From assembly GCA_900322095.1 (NCBI GenBank), contig ONYS01000021.1, forward strand, positions 1 through 64,000: DNA of 64,000 nt, in the 5' to 3' direction. The notes under the pieces were generated by a model that did no database searches, was not told where the DNA came from, and worked only from the letters and a program-made list of their open reading frames with translations. Of this stretch, positions 34,871 to 44,716 are shown one piece after another. Both the position numbers and the translations under genes were made by a program. The stretch comes from an uncultured Prevotella sp. (GTDB lineage: Bacteria; Bacteroidota; Bacteroidia; Bacteroidales; Bacteroidaceae). How positions within the stretch are numbered: the stretch's first letter is position 1; each line of letters opens with the position of its first letter.

Positions 34871-36346
34871 ATGAAACGAAGATTTCTATATCCCTTTGCT
34901 GTTGCGTTCATGGGAGTGGCTTTGACGTTCACTTCTTGCAGTAACGGCCCCAAAAAAGAATTCAACAAGTTGCTCCTCGAAGTGGCAGATAATGATGCCA
35001 CAGTAGACGCTAACGACTGGACACGCATCAAGACCTTCTTGGATAACAACAAAGCCCGCTTCAAGGATTTCTATAAAAACGGAGAACTTGATGAGGACGC
35101 CGTAGAGGATTATATTGAAGACTTCTTTGAGAATCGCCGTCCGCCAAAGACCATCAGCTTCACCAACGTCGCCATTAAGGTGAACTTCTATTTGGAGCGC
35201 TCGGGATCAATGGTGCCCTACGACTCTCCGCAGGGTGATGGTTCGTTCAAGGCCGCCATTGTCAATATGCTCAATGCTCTACCTGGAAGCGACAACAAGA
35301 TGTTTGTCGTCAACTCTTCGGTGACTCCTTATCCCAAAGGTCTCCAGCAGTTTGTGCGCGACGCCGACATTTTCGGCTCTACCAAAGGCTTGGGCGACGC
35401 AAGCTACACAGATTTCGGTCAAATTTTCGACAACATTCTCAATAAGACAGGCAAGGACGAGCTGAGTATCCTCGTTACGGATATGATATACAGCACCCGT
35501 GATATGGCTGGAGTGAATCCTCAAAAGGTCTTCGCTGAGGCTCAGGGCATGACATCCAGTGTCTTCAAGTCCAGCGTGAAGGATAAGAGCATGCTCATCA
35601 TCAAGATGACGGGAAGCTACGACGGTCCCTACTACGCTTACAACTCACCCCAGGCAGGCAAGGATTATCACGGCAAGAGACCATATTATATAATCTTGGT
35701 TGGCGACAACAAAGTGATGCGTCGTCTGGGAAAGAACTCCAATTATCAGACATTCTGCAACTTCTCCCGTCTGCGCGGCTTCCAGAATATGTATCTCTTC
35801 GATACCGACGACCTCTACGTGCCTTACTATTCACTGCTTCTCGCCGGTGACGACATGCGTGGTTCGTTCCGTCCCGAACGCGGACAGGACACTCAGGTGA
35901 CGAAGATCACCGATGTGAAGGTCGACAAGAACTCCGGCGACTTGCAACTGGAACTGGCCGTAGACCTCAGCGGTATGTTTATCGACAAGGATTATCTGAC
36001 CGACATCAACAACTATACCGTTGAGTCGGAAAGCAATGTGAAGATCAAGCAAATCCGGGAATTGAAATCTTCGGATATGACTCCGAACGAGAAGAAGTAT
36101 CTCGGCACAGCCACGCACATCTTCGTGCTCTCTCTCGACAAGCCTGCGGCACAGGATATTCATATTAAGTTGCTCAACAAACTTCCGCATTGGGTCGACA
36201 TGAGCAACGACGATGATGACACGACGATAGAGCCTCAGACCACTTTCGGACTGAAATATCTTCTGCAAGGCATCTACGACAGCTATTCGAGAAACTCGGA
36301 CGGAACGCCGTGCTACTTCGAGATGAATCTTGAGATTAACAGATAA
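34871..36346 (+). CDS. Lipoprotein with a vWA-like domain
   Basis: 491 residues; signal peptide with lipobox TFTSC (about residue 23). A helical region (30-95) precedes a domain starting KVNFYLERSGSMVPYD near residue 104. This resembles a von Willebrand A strand with a MIDAS DxSxS motif in which the first acid is Glu. ILVTDMIYSTRD near residue 200 could be the fifth-strand acid motif. The C-terminal 150 residues are a beta-rich region. It is predicted on the periplasmic side of a membrane. First gene of the cluster that includes tubulin-like and actin-like NTPases; vWA partners are known for bacterial FtsZ-like families implicated in membrane remodelling. Confidence 0.65.
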   Translation: MKRRFLYPFAVAFMGVALTFTSCSNGPKKEFNKLLLEVADNDATVDANDWTRIKTFLDNNKARFKDFYKNGELDEDAVEDYIEDFFENRRPPKTISFTNVAIKVNFYLERSGSMVPYDSPQGDGSFKAAIVNMLNALPGSDNKMFVVNSSVTPYPKGLQQFVRDADIFGSTKGLGDASYTDFGQIFDNILNKTGKDELSILVTDMIYSTRDMAGVNPQKVFAEAQGMTSSVFKSSVKDKSMLIIKMTGSYDGPYYAYNSPQAGKDYHGKRPYYIILVGDNKVMRRLGKNSNYQTFCNFSRLRGFQNMYLFDTDDLYVPYYSLLLAGDDMRGSFRPERGQDTQVTKITDVKVDKNSGDLQLELAVDLSGMFIDKDYLTDINNYTVESESNVKIKQIRELKSSDMTPNEKKYLGTATHIFVLSLDKPAAQDIHIKLLNKLPHWVDMSNDDDDTTIEPQTTFGLKYLLQGIYDSYSRNSDGTPCYFEMNLEINR

Positions 36347-36401
36347 TAATAAGGGATAATAATAAGGAATTAGACGTAAAGCGAAAATTTACAAGAAAGC
36401 A

Positions 36402-36851
36402 ATGAAAAAATACACTATTTATCTGATTGCCGGGTTAGTGGCTACACTGATATTGCTGGTGCTCGCGAGCCCGATTCTCGATGCTATGTTCTCAGGTCAG
36501 ACAGAGTTTGCCAATGAGATGTACAACAATAATCTCTACTTTATGACTACCCTGTTCTCAGCTATCATTGCCTGGGTGCTGGCCGGCATATTCTATTACG
36601 TCATCAACTCGGTGAGTTTTTCCCGCTGGTATCACTGGCTCATCGTGCTCGCTGTTGGCGCTGTAGCTTCCTGCATCACGGCCTACAGCTATTGCGACGG
36701 TGTGTTTGCCAACGATGGCGTTGACTACAGCGATCAGTTGTTCGGCTTTGCCATGACCAATCTGCTTGTCGAAGTGGTCATGTTCGTCATAGCAAGTTAC
36801 AGCATGAGATGGTGGAGCACAAACTGCCGTCATACACCTATCCCCGAATGA
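36402..36851 (+). CDS. Small polytopic membrane protein
   Basis: 149 residues with four predicted transmembrane helices (about 5-28, 46-68, 78-98 and 112-135) and short loops; a cluster of acidic residues in a loop (FANDGVDYSD). No family recognised. It lies 55 bp after the vWA-like lipoprotein and 85 bp before the tubulin-like gene, and is the likely integral membrane component of the cluster. Confidence 0.75.
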   Translation: MKKYTIYLIAGLVATLILLVLASPILDAMFSGQTEFANEMYNNNLYFMTTLFSAIIAWVLAGIFYYVINSVSFSRWYHWLIVLAVGAVASCITAYSYCDGVFANDGVDYSDQLFGFAMTNLLVEVVMFVIASYSMRWWSTNCRHTPIPE

Positions 36852-36936
36852 GTCTATCCGGGGATTTTGGCGTTTAAAAGAAGACATGCTTCGAGTAGTT
36901 CTAATATAATAATGAAAGCATAGACAATATAAAAAG

Positions 36937-38481
36937 ATGCGACTGTTTCTATTTTTAGTTGGCGGCACGGGTTCTCGCGTCATGCGCCCGTTGATCATGC
37001 AGTTGGCGGCTGGCGTTCATCCCGTAGACGAACAGGGGCTGCCTATGCCTCTTGAGATCGTGCCCATCATCGTTGACCCGCATAAGGCCAATGAAGACCT
37101 AAAGCGCACGGACAACCTGATGCGTTGGTATAAGCAATTGCGCCGCAGCCTCTATGGTGAGGAGGTGAACGTGACGAAGGGATTCTTCTCGGTGAAGATT
37201 TCGTCCCTGAGCGACATCCTGCCCAATGGATCCAATCTGAGCGATACGTTCCTCTTCAACCTCGCTGGAATAGAGTCGAAACAATTTCAGGACTTCCTCT
37301 CCTACTCCACTCTCGACACAGCCAACCAGGCTTTGGTGTCGATTCTCTTCAGCGACGACCAACTGAAGACCAAGATGGACATCGGTTTCGTAGGCTCTCC
37401 AAATATTGGTAGCGTAGCCCTCAATGAATTCAAGGACTCTGAAGAATTCAAGCAATTCAGCAACGTATTCCAGAAGAACGACCGCATTTTTGTCGTATCG
37501 AGTATCTTCGGCGGTACTGGTGCTGCAGGCTATCCTGTCATCGTGAAGAATATCCGCAATGCTGCCAACAATCCCAACATCAACAACCGTGGCGACCTGC
37601 GCGACGCACGCATTGGAGCCTTGACCGTGTTGCCCTACTTCAACGTGCAGCAGGATCCGGACAGCCCCATCTCGCGTGCCGACTTTATCTCAAAGACAAA
37701 GAGCGCACTCTATTATTATCATGACAATCTTACGGGACTGCGCCGCGATGGCAAGGACCTCAACATGTCGAAAGTCAACGCTTGCTACTATTTGGGCGAC
37801 GAGGTTCCATCCAATCCTTATTTCAACGACCCCGGTGGCAACGGACAGCGCAACGATGCCCATGTTGTGGAATATGTGGGCGCACTGGCCATTCTGGACT
37901 TCCTTCAGATTCCCGACTCACAGTTGCAGACCGAGGACGGAAATGCCATCAGTCCTATATTCAAGGAATACGGTCTGGCAAACGACAAGACCGACTTGAC
38001 GCTGAAGGACTTCGGACTCTCAACGCGTATTGAGGTGAACAAGCAACTCTGCAAGTGGCACCTCTCCTATTTATATATACAGAATCAGCTGGCCAACGAT
38101 ATCGGTCGTGGATACACCGAGGATAAGCCAGAAATAACGAAAGGCTTCCTGGTAACCACTTTCTTCAAGACGCTCACCTCCGATTTCTACGGTGGCTATC
38201 TTACTTGGCTGGGCGAGATGGGACACAACCAGCGTGCCTTCCGCCCCTTCAACACGGGCACAGACAAGATGGCCGACAGTCTGAACGGAATAGCTCCCCG
38301 TTCGGGATTCTTCAAGAGTGCTCTTGACTATAAGAATCTGCTCTCTGCACTGAACAAGGAGAGCCAGGCCGCAACAAAGCAGAATCGTTTCCAGAACGGA
38401 AGTCCTGCCCTCAAGCTGATGTCGCTGCTCGACACCGTGCTTGACAAACTGGTGGACGAGAAGTTTGATGGTATCGTCTAA
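36937..38481 (+). CDS. Tubulin/FtsZ-like GTPase
   Basis: 514 residues. A glycine-rich loop (LVGGTGSRVMRPLI) at residues 7-20 fits tubulin T1. FGGTGAAGYPVIVKNIR near residue 190 fits the T4 phosphate loop, the tubulin signature GGTG[AS]G in a variant form. Between them is a long insertion. After T4, ARIGALTVLPYF fits a core strand. A T7 catalytic motif (NxDxxE) could not be identified with confidence, so GTP binding is likely and hydrolysis or polymerisation uncertain. It is much longer than FtsZ. The next gene, 24 bp downstream, is an actin-like ATPase. Closest idea: the Tubulin_2/FtsZ-like group, distinct from cell-division FtsZ. Confidence 0.7.
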   Translation: MRLFLFLVGGTGSRVMRPLIMQLAAGVHPVDEQGLPMPLEIVPIIVDPHKANEDLKRTDNLMRWYKQLRRSLYGEEVNVTKGFFSVKISSLSDILPNGSNLSDTFLFNLAGIESKQFQDFLSYSTLDTANQALVSILFSDDQLKTKMDIGFVGSPNIGSVALNEFKDSEEFKQFSNVFQKNDRIFVVSSIFGGTGAAGYPVIVKNIRNAANNPNINNRGDLRDARIGALTVLPYFNVQQDPDSPISRADFISKTKSALYYYHDNLTGLRRDGKDLNMSKVNACYYLGDEVPSNPYFNDPGGNGQRNDAHVVEYVGALAILDFLQIPDSQLQTEDGNAISPIFKEYGLANDKTDLTLKDFGLSTRIEVNKQLCKWHLSYLYIQNQLANDIGRGYTEDKPEITKGFLVTTFFKTLTSDFYGGYLTWLGEMGHNQRAFRPFNTGTDKMADSLNGIAPRSGFFKSALDYKNLLSALNKESQAATKQNRFQNGSPALKLMSLLDTVLDKLVDEKFDGIV

Positions 38482-38505
38482 CCTTTTCAACAGTAAGCAA
38501 TTAAG

Positions 38506-41500
38506 ATGAACATATTAAGCTATAACAATAAGACAACAGGCGAGGGCTGGATAACGCTCAACGGACAATACAACGCCGACGAGATAGAACAAATCAGCGA
38601 CCCTAATGGTGGCTTGTCGGCCAAGCCCCGCACCGCTATTCCCTCCCCCTTCGCCCAGATGGACCTTGTGAAGAACGCCTTCAAGCGTCTCTCCATGCAC
38701 CCCAATCTCAAAGGGGAGCTCATGGACGAGCGACTCGTCAGCAATGCATTGGACATCGCTCAGGTTTTCTTCAACTATACAGAGCTCAGCAACCGACTGA
38801 AAATCATCGTCTGGAACAGACAGACTGAGGTGGAACGCCTGAAGAGCGACCCACAGCACCGGCTGCTGGGCGAGACTATTGAGATGTTTTTGGAGCAGGA
38901 CAAGGAAGCATTCAACTTTGACCAGCTCGACAAGCTGTTCTTCCTCGTCTGTGGCGATAAGGTCATCGGCTCCACGTCGCCCGTAACGTTGTGGATGGCA
39001 TCCCCGAATGCAAAAGAGGACTTCTGCGATATTCCCGTAGAACAGAACGTCAATCTTTTCCAAACTTGGCGTCCACTCTATCAGCGTCAAGAGAAGTTCA
39101 TCAAGTATATCTACGCACTCTTCACAGCCTATCCAGACCTGAAGAAAAACTGCGGTGAGGTGAACGCCTATCTGATCACCAATCTGCCCTTGCTGGACAG
39201 CAAGCTTCAGGCCGAGATCATCAATGAGATCGGCAACCCGCGTGCCGTGGATCTGCAGGCCACAGAGAAAGCTCGCACATGGCTCGATACAAATTTCGAC
39301 ATGCTCGACAATGGTGTGGAAGCCATTGGTGTTCCATTCTATTGCGTACGCCGCACTGACATCCAAGACGCCATCAGCAAGAGTGACTTTATCATCAGAG
39401 CCTCACGCGAGCAGGACGACCCACTGCCGCTCGTGCTGCAGAATCACCTCAATGCCTTGGAGCCTTTCCGTTATATCACGGGACCTTGGGACGACACCAC
39501 AATCATCCGTCTCGAGGACTATGCCATGGCACCCGAGAAGCGAATACTGCCGGCTACTTCACACCAGTATCCCTGGTTGACGACCGACGACTTCCTGCAG
39601 CCCGTGCTCATCAAACTCGACTATACACTCGACAACATCTGCTTCTTCAACGGCAACCGTCAGCAGGGCTCGCGCGATGCGGATGATCATGACTTCCTGT
39701 TGCCGCTGAAGCCGCTGTTCTTCAAGTATTTCAATGCAGAGGACCTTCGCGGCACAATCTCCGGAAGGCCTCGCTTCGAGCTGATTCATTCCAAGGTGGG
39801 CGGTGTGGAGACCGTGCGTGTAATCCTGCGCATCCCCGTACAGAAGCCCGGACAGTTTGTGACGCTGGAGCGCACTTATATCCAAGAGCACAACATGGAC
39901 CTGCGCTACGACGAGAAGAACGACCGTGGCGTATTCCTCACACTGCCTTTCACGCTCACCGTATTCCCATTCGTGCGTTTGGGCCACGGCGATATGTATA
40001 AGGTTCAGCTTGTCGATCGTTCGATGGGCATGCTCTCCGGATGCAGCTTGCAACTCGACTTCGCACAGAATGGCTTCAAGAATTATCTTGATGCTCAGAA
40101 AGTCGTCTGCCGTCAGCGCAGCCTGAAGGCCGAGAAGCGCATCGGCTCCGACTACTATTCTGTCAGCGACGGCTTCGACTATATGCAGCTCCGCCTTATC
40201 GACGACCACGGAGGCATCGCTGCCGAAGGCATCGTCTGCCCCAACTGGCCCGACTACGTGCCTGGCCATGAGGCATTGACGTTCTCTGTCGACTTCGGTA
40301 CCACCAACACCCACGTCGAGTTCATGGCTGGCGACAAGATGCCCGCACCTCTCTCAATGAACAGCGAGGCTCGCCAACGCCTATTGGCTACACTCTACAA
40401 TGGCAACAATGTCTATTACGACGCGCTGATGAAGCAGGAGTTCCTGCCCAAATCTTTGGGCGATGACTATGGATTCCCCCAGCGTACGGTTCTCTCGGAG
40501 CCCGACCGCCTCGATGCAGAAACCGTCGACGAGATTGTAGCTCTTGGCGATGCCAACATTCCGTTCGTCTATGAGAAGGAGAGTTTGGGCTACGCCAACC
40601 GTGTCGTGGCCAATCTGAAGTGGAGCACCGACCTTGCCAACAGCAAGCGCGTGAAGGCCTACTTGACGGAACTGGCTTTGCTAATGCGCACGAAAGTGCT
40701 TCTTGAGAACGGCGACTTGCAGAAGACGCGCCTCGTCTGGTTCTATCCATTGGCTATGAAGGTGGGCAATGTGCGCAAGATCGGCGAGACATGGAGCAAG
40801 ATTTTCCGCGACGTATTCAACGTACAGCCCGATAGCGACAATCTCATCCAGATGCCCGAGTCAGTGGCCCCCTACTACTTCTATAAGTCCTCAAGCCGCT
40901 TCCTTGGCGCAGCTTCCACTGTTGCCAGCATCGATATCGGTGGTGGTTCGAGCGACGTGGTGGTATTCGGCAGCAATGCCCAGCAACCGTCTTTCCTCAC
41001 TTCGTTCCGCTTTGCCGCCAACGTACTCTTCGGCGACGGATTCTCTGAGGTGCCCCACGGCGACAGCAACCCGATGCTCATTAAATATGTGGAGCATTTC
41101 CGCAAGCACTTCGAGCACGACGACGAGACTTACGGCGAGCTCTCCGGCATTCTTGAGGATATCACCGAGAAGAAGAAGAGCGAAGACATCAATGCCTTCC
41201 TGTTCTCTGTCATCAACAACAAGGTAGTGAAGGGCAAGGACGTCTTCTCCTACAATCTGCTTCTCAATCAGGATGGCGAGCGCAAGATCATCTTCATCTA
41301 TTTCTACGTGACGCTGATTTACTATGTAGCCAACATGATGAAGCATCGCGGACTGGAGAAGCCACGTTCTGTGATGTTCTCCGGAACAGGTTCAAAGGTG
41401 CTTGACATTGTGGGCTCGCAGCGCGACCTCGACCAGCTGACACAGGCTGTCTTCGAGCGTATCTACGGAGAGAAATACGACGTAGACGGATTCTCTGTCG

Positions 41501-41967
41501 TCATGGAGAAGAAAGAGCCCAAGCAGATCACCTGCCGTGGCGCACTGATGCAGGTGCGTGAGAGTCGCGGCTGCGCACAAGTTGCCGAGCTCAACAAGAT
41601 GATGGATAGTTTCGACAGCACGCTGATCTACAACTACTCGATGATCTCTAAAGAGAAACTCGTCTACGACGACATGGACAATCCCGAGATTCGTGCAGAG
41701 ATTGTAGACCAAGTGAAGAAGTACAACGACTTCTTCTGCAAGTTGTGCGACGACGTACAGGTTGTAGACCGCTTCCTGGTCGACTACAACAGTCTGGTGC
41801 GCTTCAAAGAATTGGTCAATAAGAATCTGGAACATCATCTCGTGAACGGCTGGAACTTCGTCAATCGGAATACAGACACCAAGAATGGCAGTGACGAGAT
41901 TGAGGACACCATGTTCTTCTATCCTATCATTGGTTCTATTCGTGAGAATCTGATTCAAAACCTTTAA
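38506..41967 (+). CDS. Giant actin/Hsp70-like (ASKHA) ATPase
   Basis: 1153 residues. Residues 1-580 match no fold I recognise. Residues 590-1030 carry the three ASKHA signatures: phosphate-1 FSVDFGTTNTHVEF near 593, phosphate-2 VASIDIGGGSSDVVVF near 805, and adenosine VMFSGTGSKVLDIV near 955. The catalytic domain is thus intact in outline. No signal peptide or membrane helix. Remote similarity to the SrfB family (large Hsp70-like proteins) is possible, but I cannot confirm it. The spacing to neighbours is 24 and 2 bp, so it is tightly co-expressed with the tubulin-like and coiled-coil proteins. Confidence 0.75.
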   Translation: MNILSYNNKTTGEGWITLNGQYNADEIEQISDPNGGLSAKPRTAIPSPFAQMDLVKNAFKRLSMHPNLKGELMDERLVSNALDIAQVFFNYTELSNRLKIIVWNRQTEVERLKSDPQHRLLGETIEMFLEQDKEAFNFDQLDKLFFLVCGDKVIGSTSPVTLWMASPNAKEDFCDIPVEQNVNLFQTWRPLYQRQEKFIKYIYALFTAYPDLKKNCGEVNAYLITNLPLLDSKLQAEIINEIGNPRAVDLQATEKARTWLDTNFDMLDNGVEAIGVPFYCVRRTDIQDAISKSDFIIRASREQDDPLPLVLQNHLNALEPFRYITGPWDDTTIIRLEDYAMAPEKRILPATSHQYPWLTTDDFLQPVLIKLDYTLDNICFFNGNRQQGSRDADDHDFLLPLKPLFFKYFNAEDLRGTISGRPRFELIHSKVGGVETVRVILRIPVQKPGQFVTLERTYIQEHNMDLRYDEKNDRGVFLTLPFTLTVFPFVRLGHGDMYKVQLVDRSMGMLSGCSLQLDFAQNGFKNYLDAQKVVCRQRSLKAEKRIGSDYYSVSDGFDYMQLRLIDDHGGIAAEGIVCPNWPDYVPGHEALTFSVDFGTTNTHVEFMAGDKMPAPLSMNSEARQRLLATLYNGNNVYYDALMKQEFLPKSLGDDYGFPQRTVLSEPDRLDAETVDEIVALGDANIPFVYEKESLGYANRVVANLKWSTDLANSKRVKAYLTELALLMRTKVLLENGDLQKTRLVWFYPLAMKVGNVRKIGETWSKIFRDVFNVQPDSDNLIQMPESVAPYYFYKSSSRFLGAASTVASIDIGGGSSDVVVFGSNAQQPSFLTSFRFAANVLFGDGFSEVPHGDSNPMLIKYVEHFRKHFEHDDETYGELSGILEDITEKKKSEDINAFLFSVINNKVVKGKDVFSYNLLLNQDGERKIIFIYFYVTLIYYVANMMKHRGLEKPRSVMFSGTGSKVLDIVGSQRDLDQLTQAVFERIYGEKYDVDGFSVVMEKKEPKQITCRGALMQVRESRGCAQVAELNKMMDSFDSTLIYNYSMISKEKLVYDDMDNPEIRAEIVDQVKKYNDFFCKLCDDVQVVDRFLVDYNSLVRFKELVNKNLEHHLVNGWNFVNRNTDTKNGSDEIEDTMFFYPIIGSIRENLIQNL

Positions 41968-41969
41968 TT

Positions 41970-42449
41970 ATGTCAGAGCAAACAGATAACATATCAGAGC
42001 GCTTGGCCCAGCTGGAACAGCGTGTGGAAGAATTGGAGCGTCAGGTAAAGGCGCTGCAAGGCAATCCTCCCGCTGCTCCCGCTGTTGAAACTGTAGTACA
42101 GCCACAGAAGCAACAGCCGGCAGAGAGCGAATATAAGACAATATATCTTGCGGCACCGACCCCCGAAGGCGTCTTCGAGGACTTCTCCGAAGAGCAGCAG
42201 GCCGGCAAGAGCATCTATCAGCTTTCCACCCGCGACGGGCGCAATGGCACATTCATCATGCTGTCCACCCCCGAAGCCGTGGCTACGGCCAACATCAGCG
42301 TGAGCCAGTTTATCAAGCCCGTCTGCAAAATCATGGGCAACTCGCGTGTGATGCCGCGCCGCATAGATACAGTTGAAGAAGGAAAAGCCACGCTGGATGG
42401 CGGCGTGTGGCGCATGCTGCGCAAAGCCGTGGTGGCTTTTGAAAGTTAA
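41970..42449 (+). CDS. Coiled-coil cluster protein
   Basis: 159 residues beginning 2 bp after the ATPase gene. Residues 8-35 form a heptad-patterned coiled coil (ISERLAQLEQRVEELERQ), followed by a Pro/Ala/Gln linker and a compact C-terminal domain (85-159; YQLSTRDGRNGTFIMLSTPE). No family recognised. The arrangement suggests an oligomeric adaptor for the neighbouring ATPase. Confidence 0.75.
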   Translation: MSEQTDNISERLAQLEQRVEELERQVKALQGNPPAAPAVETVVQPQKQQPAESEYKTIYLAAPTPEGVFEDFSEEQQAGKSIYQLSTRDGRNGTFIMLSTPEAVATANISVSQFIKPVCKIMGNSRVMPRRIDTVEEGKATLDGGVWRMLRKAVVAFES

Positions 42450-42471
42450 CGATTGAGAAACTTTTATTATT

Positions 42472-43308
42472 GTGAAAGTAAAATGTCCTAAATGCCGTCT
42501 CACCTTCGAGGTGAAGACGATACCTGGAATTACGGAAGTAGCTTGTAACTGCCCACGCTGCGGCACGCCCTTCACCTATCAGATGACTGATGAGGAAGCA
42601 GCAGCCGCAGAGAAGGCTGCCAAGGATGCTGTGCCTAACAATGAGCAACATCAGCAGCCCGCCCACCAGCCTGCCACAGACAGCACCGCTGCTCAAGCTA
42701 CCCCAGCACAGAATCGTCCTTTGCCAGAAGAGTCACGGCATACACCGGGGCCTACCCCACCCCCCGCAGACCCGATGGTACATCATCCCTACGGCTATTC
42801 CGGACAAGACTATCGTCAGTATCCCCCTCAATACATGTCACAGCAGAAGCGATTCTTCTCCTCATGTCTGGGGCGCGCCGTGATTGCGGCAGCTGTGATG
42901 GGAGTCATCATCGTCGTCATCAACGTATTCGGCGGTTCATCCACAAGTGATTACGACGCAACAACCCATATGGAGGAAAAGGTAGACAATTCAGCACCAC
43001 CCAACAGCAAGGACGACGACGACTTCGTAGAGGTGAATGCCACGGAAGCTCCTGCATGGGTGCAAGGCACGTGGGTATACAACGATGATGGTGACGACGG
43101 ACTCGGCAAAGTGACCGTCATCATCAGCGGCAACCACTTGAAGGAACAGATCAACGATCAGGAGGCTGCAGAGGGAACATTCTACTATTCCAATGGCATC
43201 CTGCATTTTGAGTCGCCCGATGGCAGTTCCAGATGCGACTACCGTCTGAACCACAAACGCAAGAGCATTGAGTGGCAAGACGGAAAACTGATGGAGAAAG
43301 TGAATTGA
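42472..43308 (+). CDS. Zinc-ribbon membrane protein of the cluster
   Basis: 278 residues starting at GTG 42472. The N-terminal zinc ribbon VKCPKCRLTFEV...CNCPRCGTPF (two CxxC pairs, MJ0042-type) is followed by an Ala/Pro/Gln-rich linker (40-120), one transmembrane helix (about 128-150; AVIAAAVMGVIIVVINVFGG), an acidic segment (DDDDF) and a small beta domain beginning WVQGTWVYNDDGDD. Topology: ribbon in the cytoplasm, beta domain outside. It would link the cytoplasmic NTPases to the periplasm. Its stop overlaps the MATE start (TGATG). Confidence 0.75.
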   Translation: MKVKCPKCRLTFEVKTIPGITEVACNCPRCGTPFTYQMTDEEAAAAEKAAKDAVPNNEQHQQPAHQPATDSTAAQATPAQNRPLPEESRHTPGPTPPPADPMVHHPYGYSGQDYRQYPPQYMSQQKRFFSSCLGRAVIAAAVMGVIIVVINVFGGSSTSDYDATTHMEEKVDNSAPPNSKDDDDFVEVNATEAPAWVQGTWVYNDDGDDGLGKVTVIISGNHLKEQINDQEAAEGTFYYSNGILHFESPDGSSRCDYRLNHKRKSIEWQDGKLMEKVN

Positions 43309-44612
43309 TGGAAAGTTACAACCGACAAATCCTCAAGTTAGCCTTTCCCTCCATCGTGAGCAACATCACGGTTCCACTGCTGGGACTGGTCGATCAGACT
43401 ATCGTCGGACACCTTGGTGCAGCCGCCTACATTGGAGCTGTAGCTGTGGGCACGATGATATTCAACGTCATCTATTGGATTTTCGGTTTCCTGCGCATGT
43501 CAACGAGCGGTCTGGCCTCTCAGGCTTTAGGCCGCAGGGACTTGCAGGATGTCATCACTATTTTCATCCGTTCGCTTTTTCTGGGCTTAGCCATAGCCCT
43601 ATTCTTTTTGATTTTTCAGTCACCGGTGAGATGGCTTGCCGTAACGGTCATCTCGCCCTCAGCAACGCTGATGCCCCTCGTCCATACCTATTATAATATA
43701 GTGATATGGGGGGCACCAGCGGTTTTCAGTCTGTATGCCATGACGGGCTGGTATGTTGGCATGCAGAACACCAAGCTCCCTATGATGGTGAGCATTATTC
43801 AGGTTGTGGTCAACATCCTGCTGTCTCTCTTTTTTGTTTTCGGTCTCGGCATGAAGATAGACGGCGTTGCCTTAGGCACAGTCTTGTCGCAGTGGGTAGG
43901 CTTCCTCATGACCATGATATTCTGGTTCCGCAGCTATCGCCGTCTGCTCCGCTACCGCACGTCGCTAAGAGCAGTGCTGAAGGGCTCACAACTTCGCAAG
44001 TTTTTCGTCGTCAACCGCGACATCTTTCTCCGCACCTTGTTCCTTGTGGCAGTAAACCTGTTCTTCACGGCAGCCGGAGCACGAGAGGGCGACATTATTC
44101 TGTCGGTCAATGCGCTGCTGATGACCTTCTCCACGATCTTCTCTTATTTTATGGATGGTTTCGCCTTCGCTGCCGAAGCCCTTTGCGGCCGCTACAAGGG
44201 AGCAGGCAACACAACAGCCTTCCACGCCGTGGTCAGAGCCCTCATGGTCTGGGGCATGCTGATGACCGTCATCTTCTCTGCTCTCTATATCCTTGGCGGA
44301 CAAGGCTTCCTCTCCATTCTCACCAACAACTCCGACGTGCTGCAAGCCGCCGCACGCTATAGATGGTGGGCCTGTCTGATTCCCATCGCCGGCTTCATGG
44401 CCTACATCTACGACGGCATCTTCATCGGCATTACGGCCACCCGCGGCATGCTCATCTCCTCTGCCATCGCCGCCTGCTCCTTTTTCATTGTCTACTTTGC
44501 CCTTAACGGCATCATGGGCAACCACGCCCTCTGGGTAGCCTTCCTCTTCTTCCTCGCTCAAAGAGGCATTATACAGTGGTTGTGGATGAAGAGAATGGAA
44601 AAATCTAATTAA
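43308..44612 (+). CDS. MATE-family efflux transporter
   Basis: 434 residues with twelve predicted helices and the family pattern AFPSIVSNITVPLLGLVDQTIVGHLG near the N-terminus, repeated in the second half. DinF/NorM type: exports cationic drugs or metabolites using Na+ or H+. The frame is open to 43272, but the ATG at 43308 overlaps the preceding stop and starts at the expected residue. It is translationally coupled to the zinc-ribbon gene, although its function looks unrelated to the cluster. Confidence 0.92.
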   Translation: MESYNRQILKLAFPSIVSNITVPLLGLVDQTIVGHLGAAAYIGAVAVGTMIFNVIYWIFGFLRMSTSGLASQALGRRDLQDVITIFIRSLFLGLAIALFFLIFQSPVRWLAVTVISPSATLMPLVHTYYNIVIWGAPAVFSLYAMTGWYVGMQNTKLPMMVSIIQVVVNILLSLFFVFGLGMKIDGVALGTVLSQWVGFLMTMIFWFRSYRRLLRYRTSLRAVLKGSQLRKFFVVNRDIFLRTLFLVAVNLFFTAAGAREGDIILSVNALLMTFSTIFSYFMDGFAFAAEALCGRYKGAGNTTAFHAVVRALMVWGMLMTVIFSALYILGGQGFLSILTNNSDVLQAAARYRWWACLIPIAGFMAYIYDGIFIGITATRGMLISSAIAACSFFIVYFALNGIMGNHALWVAFLFFLAQRGIIQWLWMKRMEKSN

Positions 44613-44648
44613 TTTATCATATTCGCCTTTTTTCTTCAGATTATTTTG

Positions 44649-44657
44649 TAATTTTGC
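44649..44657 (+). promoter_or_regulatory. Promoter (-7 box) of gltA
   Basis: TAATTTTGC, about 60 bases before the ATG at 44717. Confidence 0.65.
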
Positions 44658-44716
44658 AACTTACATTGAAAACAGTCATTATTTCGGTTGTTTTCGTGAA
44701 AAAGTGTAGGTGAAAT

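Noticed and set aside
38515..39366. 283-codon minus-strand frame opposite the actin-like ATPase
   Set aside because: Shadow of a plus-strand gene in a tight operon; no recognisable domain.
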